18,896 nt of DNA, taken from Rhodospirillaceae bacterium (GTDB lineage Bacteria; Pseudomonadota; Alphaproteobacteria; UBA8366). The notes beneath the pieces were generated by a model. It did no database searches and was not told the origin of the DNA. It saw only the letters and a program-made list of their open reading frames with translations. Position 1 is the first letter of the stretch. Every line of letters begins with the position of its first letter. Both the position numbers and the translations under genes were made by a program. Shown here in pieces: positions 16,760 to 18,896 of the stretch. The stretch is from contig PARQ01000007.1 in assembly GCA_002711555.1 (NCBI GenBank), positions 173,209 through 192,104 on the forward strand, written 5' to 3'.

Positions 16760-17617
16760 ATGGAAACCGAGAATAAAATCGCTTTTCAGGGATCGCCTGG
16801 CGCTTTTTCCGATATGTCGTGTCGCGCCAACTTTCCTGAAATGACACCGCTACCCTGTCCAACGTTTGAGGATACTTTCCAAGCGGTTTATGAAGGAGAA
16901 GCGGAGCTAGCAATGATACCGATTGAGAATACTGTCGCCGGTAGGGTAGCCGATATTCATCAAATCCTCCCCAACTCAGGGCTCCATATCATTGCTGAAA
17001 ATTTTCAGCGTGTTCAGCATCATCTGCTCGCAATCAGGGGGGCAAAAATTGAGCAAATTAAAACCATACATTCACACGTGCACGCTCTGTCCCAATGTCG
17101 AAAAGTAATCCGTGAACTAGGGCTGACGACGGTCATTCATGCTGACACTGCTGGCGCCGCGATGGACTTGGCTAAAATTCAAAAAGGTGACATGGGCGTA
17201 ATAGCATCAGCGCTGGCGGCAGAAATCTATGAACTTGATATTCTAAAGAATAATATTGAGGACGAATCCCATAACACCACTCGATTTGTCGTGATGGCAA
17301 AGGTTCCGATAGACCCTGATCCAAGCACGGGAACTGTTGTCACCTCATTCCTTTTCAGAGTGCGTAATGTTCCAGCAGCACTTTACAAGGCGCTTGGCGG
17401 ATTTGCCACCAACGACGTAAATGTAACCAAGTTGGAGTCCTATATGGTCCGAGGTGAGTTCACCGCCACTCAGTTTTATATCGATATAGAAGGACACCCT
17501 GATGACGATAAGGTAAGGCTGGCTATGGAAGAATTAAGTTTTTTCAGCCGAGAGGTAAAAATTTTAGGAGTTTATCCCGGAGCCGCGTACAGAGAGAACA
17601 GGGGAACCAATAATTGA
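16760..17617 (+). CDS. pheA: Prephenate dehydratase
   Basis: This monofunctional PheA (EC 4.2.1.51) converts prephenate to phenylpyruvate for phenylalanine synthesis. Its 285 residues comprise a catalytic domain at about 6-180 and a regulatory ACT domain at about 195-272 that would bind phenylalanine. The catalytic TRF motif is at 174-176 (HNTTRFVVM). IPIENTVAGRVADIH (53-67) and the ACT block KLESYMVRGEFTATQFYIDIEGHPDD are typical of alphaproteobacterial members. There is no chorismate mutase domain. The frame opens at a TTG at 16730, but ATG 16760, ten bases after AGGA (16746-16749), is preferred. It is transcribed with kdsB and convergent with nudC. Confidence 0.93.
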   Translation: METENKIAFQGSPGAFSDMSCRANFPEMTPLPCPTFEDTFQAVYEGEAELAMIPIENTVAGRVADIHQILPNSGLHIIAENFQRVQHHLLAIRGAKIEQIKTIHSHVHALSQCRKVIRELGLTTVIHADTAGAAMDLAKIQKGDMGVIASALAAEIYELDILKNNIEDESHNTTRFVVMAKVPIDPDPSTGTVVTSFLFRVRNVPAALYKALGGFATNDVNVTKLESYMVRGEFTATQFYIDIEGHPDDDKVRLAMEELSFFSREVKILGVYPGAAYRENRGTNN

Positions 17618-17740
17618 TACAGTAAACCGCCATTCTGCTTGAAACTCGTTGCGCAAGAATTGATTGATCTGTTCATGTACTTTTTATAAACACTAAAGCA
17701 TTACTTTCCACCAACCATGTTTAGTATTTTGAAGATCGGA

Positions 17741-18640
17741 TTAACTCTCTATCCACTCCGTCATTAGACGGCGGGATATTGAATCTTTTCTTGGCAAACG
17801 AAAGGTGTCATTTTCTGGCGAATTCCGAAGGTATTCCTTAGCAAACCATCGTGCTCCCCCCTCTAATTCGTTATAGTCCACATTCAACTCAAAAGTGGTA
17901 GCACGCGCGGTAAAGCCAAGCATTATATTAGCCGGGAAAGGCCATGGTTGTGAGGAATGATAATTTACATCTGTAATCTCAATCCCTACCTCCTCAAAGA
18001 CCTCTCGTGCGACCGCATTCTCTAAACTTTCTCCTGGCTCCACAAAGCCTGCGAGAATTGAATGTTGCCCGGGCAACATTGTCTTCTTTCGTCCCAAAAT
18101 AATACGGTCACTTCCGTCATGTATCAGCATAATTACCGCCGGATCAATTCGGGGGAAACAGCTTGTCTTACAATTTTCGTTGGTGCAAACGCGCACATGT
18201 CCTCCATTTTTGCTTTTTGTAGCCGCTCCACAGCATCCACAAAACCTATGACGTTTGTGCCAGGTCATATGGGCTCGCGCGAAGGCCATAAGAGAGCTCT
18301 CATCGCGAGGTAGAAGTGTTCCAATAACCCGCAAATCTGCAAATCGACCAGCATCACAGAACGGAGGTTTCTCGTAATGAGACAAATCGACGGCAAAATG
18401 CGCTGTGTCATTAAACAGACCTAGAAAAACTATAACTGGGCTATCATCGACAATATTTCTATTCATCGGCACGGTAGTCAGTCGTGGATTTTCAATGTCA
18501 GCAACAAAGTTCCGGCTTCGCCAGATTGGTACAATTTGGCTTGAATCAGAAGCAATCTGCCGCTCAAGCCACGCTTCATCGGTACGCAAATGGCCAGCTT
18601 TATCGAACCCGGGCCTATCATAAAAATTCAAAGGTTCCAT
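17741..18640 (-). CDS. nudC: NADH pyrophosphatase NudC
   Basis: NudC is a Nudix hydrolase that splits NAD(H) to NMN(H) and AMP; homologues also remove NAD caps from RNA. The 299-residue protein has an N-terminal domain, then a zinc ribbon with Cys134, Cys137, Cys152 and Cys157. The Nudix box spans 198-220 (G-x5-E-x7-REVFEEVGI). The diagnostic SQPWPFP motif of the NADH-specific group is at 230-236. The frame opens at a TTG at 18649, but ATG 18640 is preferred. No Shine-Dalgarno sequence precedes either, so the message may be leaderless or poorly translated. It is divergent from the SRP RNA gene. Confidence 0.94.
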   Translation of the reverse strand: MEPLNFYDRPGFDKAGHLRTDEAWLERQIASDSSQIVPIWRSRNFVADIENPRLTTVPMNRNIVDDSPVIVFLGLFNDTAHFAVDLSHYEKPPFCDAGRFADLRVIGTLLPRDESSLMAFARAHMTWHKRHRFCGCCGAATKSKNGGHVRVCTNENCKTSCFPRIDPAVIMLIHDGSDRIILGRKKTMLPGQHSILAGFVEPGESLENAVAREVFEEVGIEITDVNYHSSQPWPFPANIMLGFTARATTFELNVDYNELEGGARWFAKEYLRNSPENDTFRLPRKDSISRRLMTEWIES

Positions 18641-18650
18641 GAGGAGCAAA

Positions 18651-18662
18651 CTGACATGTCAG
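18651..18662. repeat. 12-bp perfect palindrome upstream of nudC
   Basis: CTGACATGTCAG is a perfect inverted repeat 10 bases upstream of the nudC ATG, within the 90-bp spacer to the SRP RNA gene. Its position would allow it to act as an operator, but no regulator is indicated and it may be chance. Confidence 0.35.
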
Positions 18663-18695
18663 CGACTATGTTTCAAGATTTTGCATGATCGTATG

Positions 18696-18723
18696 TTCCA
18701 CTCTTGCCGTATGCTGTTATAGT
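18696..18723 (+). promoter_or_regulatory. Candidate promoter of the SRP RNA gene
   Basis: TATAGT (18718-18723) is a good -10 box six bases before the first base of the terminal SRP RNA helix at 18730. The -35 is weak; TTCCAC (18696-18701) lies 16 bases upstream. Confidence 0.4.
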
Positions 18724-18729
18724 AGTGGC

Positions 18730-18828
18730 GGGTGGCCGGCCGTTGGACGGGTCTCTTGTCAATCCGGTCAGGTCCGAAAGGAAGCAGCCGTAGCAAGTTC
18801 GATTTGGGTCATCGGTTCGGTCACCCAC
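18730..18828 (+). ncRNA. ffs: Signal recognition particle RNA (4.5S-type)
   Basis: The small bacterial SRP RNA binds Ffh and directs membrane proteins to the translocon. The highly conserved domain IV is present: GGTCAGGTCC, a GAAA tetraloop (18776-18779), then GGAAGCAGCC. The 5' end GGGTGGCC (18730-18737) pairs with GGTCACCC (18819-18826), closing a single long hairpin of about 97-99 nt, as expected for the short Gram-negative form. Exact ends are estimated from the pairing. It precedes a probable dnaX start, an arrangement known in alphaproteobacteria. Confidence 0.95.
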
Positions 18829-18871
18829 TCGTTTACCGAAACTAAGTTTTATCTGAAGCAATTCGTACAAC

Positions 18872-18896
18872 ATGACTACAAACAACAAAAATGAAG
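18872..18896 (+). CDS. dnaX: Start of a CDS running off the window, probably dnaX
   Basis: An ATG at 18872 opens a frame (MTTNNKNE) that is cut off by the window end after eight codons. The residues themselves are not diagnostic. The call rests on position: 43 bases after the SRP RNA on the same strand, where alphaproteobacteria usually carry dnaX, encoding the tau/gamma subunits of DNA polymerase III. GAAG at about 18855-18858 is a weak, distant ribosome site. The identity is inferred only. Confidence 0.4.

Noticed and set aside
16509..16913. A 134-codon minus-strand frame across the kdsB-pheA junction
   Set aside because: It overlaps two well-supported genes and has no recognisable domain.
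17618..17740. Possible bidirectional terminator between pheA and nudC
   Set aside because: The best inverted repeat (ACTAAA with TTTAGT) has six pairs and a loop of over 20 bases without a proper T-run, so no terminator is claimed.
18673..18894. Open frames of about 70 codons on both strands over the SRP RNA
   Set aside because: The conserved SRP domain IV and terminal helix explain this sequence, and the frames are by-products of a structured RNA.

Overview
The window looks like ordinary chromosome from a Gram-negative alphaproteobacterium with a moderate-to-low GC genome, possibly a marine Rhodospirillales- or SAR116-like lineage. The lineage is inferred from gene content and order: a membrane-anchored CycM-type cytochrome c, kdsB (Kdo for lipopolysaccharide), an alphaproteobacterial-style pheA, nudC, and a small SRP RNA just upstream of a probable dnaX start. 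I see no mobile elements, phage genes, CRISPR arrays, tRNAs or rRNAs, and no clearly new multi-gene system. The points of interest are regulatory and translational details in otherwise recognisable genes.

Left part, plus strand (1-7473). The window opens with the last 26 codons of a probable glutathione S-transferase. An aldo/keto reductase and a PrpF/GalD-family isomerase follow, then pyrE (orotate phosphoribosyltransferase). A promoter, a TPP riboswitch and the thiamine genes thiO-thiS-thiG-thiE(tenI-like) form a compact unit at about 3079-6006. ThiO supplies dehydroglycine, ThiS carries sulfur and ThiG builds the thiazole. The last gene would couple or aromatise the thiazole phosphate. thiC and thiD are not in the window. 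An M17 leucyl aminopeptidase ends this part.

Middle part, minus strand (7691-15766). Read in transcription order, the genes are cycM, hisN-type phosphatase, yejA, yejB, yejE, yejF and a GhrA-type 2-hydroxyacid dehydrogenase. The gaps are 51 bp or less and the last genes overlap, so this could be one long transcript. YejABEF is a complete oligopeptide-type ABC importer. Two homopolymers sit at gene junctions: G8 at the end of yejA and A9 at the end of yejF. In both cases a one-base shift in the appropriate direction fuses the upstream gene in frame to the next one. The yejF-ghrA junction carries a perfect A-AAA-AAA slippery heptamer.

Right part (15767-18896). A 190-bp divergent spacer separates cycM from kdsB and pheA on the plus strand. 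nudC lies convergent to pheA on the minus strand. The SRP RNA gene (ffs) lies divergent from nudC, and the first eight codons of a probable dnaX run off the end.

No gene-free stretch exceeds 300 bases. The largest gaps are 7474-7690 (217 bp, between convergent genes) and 15767-15958 or 15979 (divergent regulatory region).
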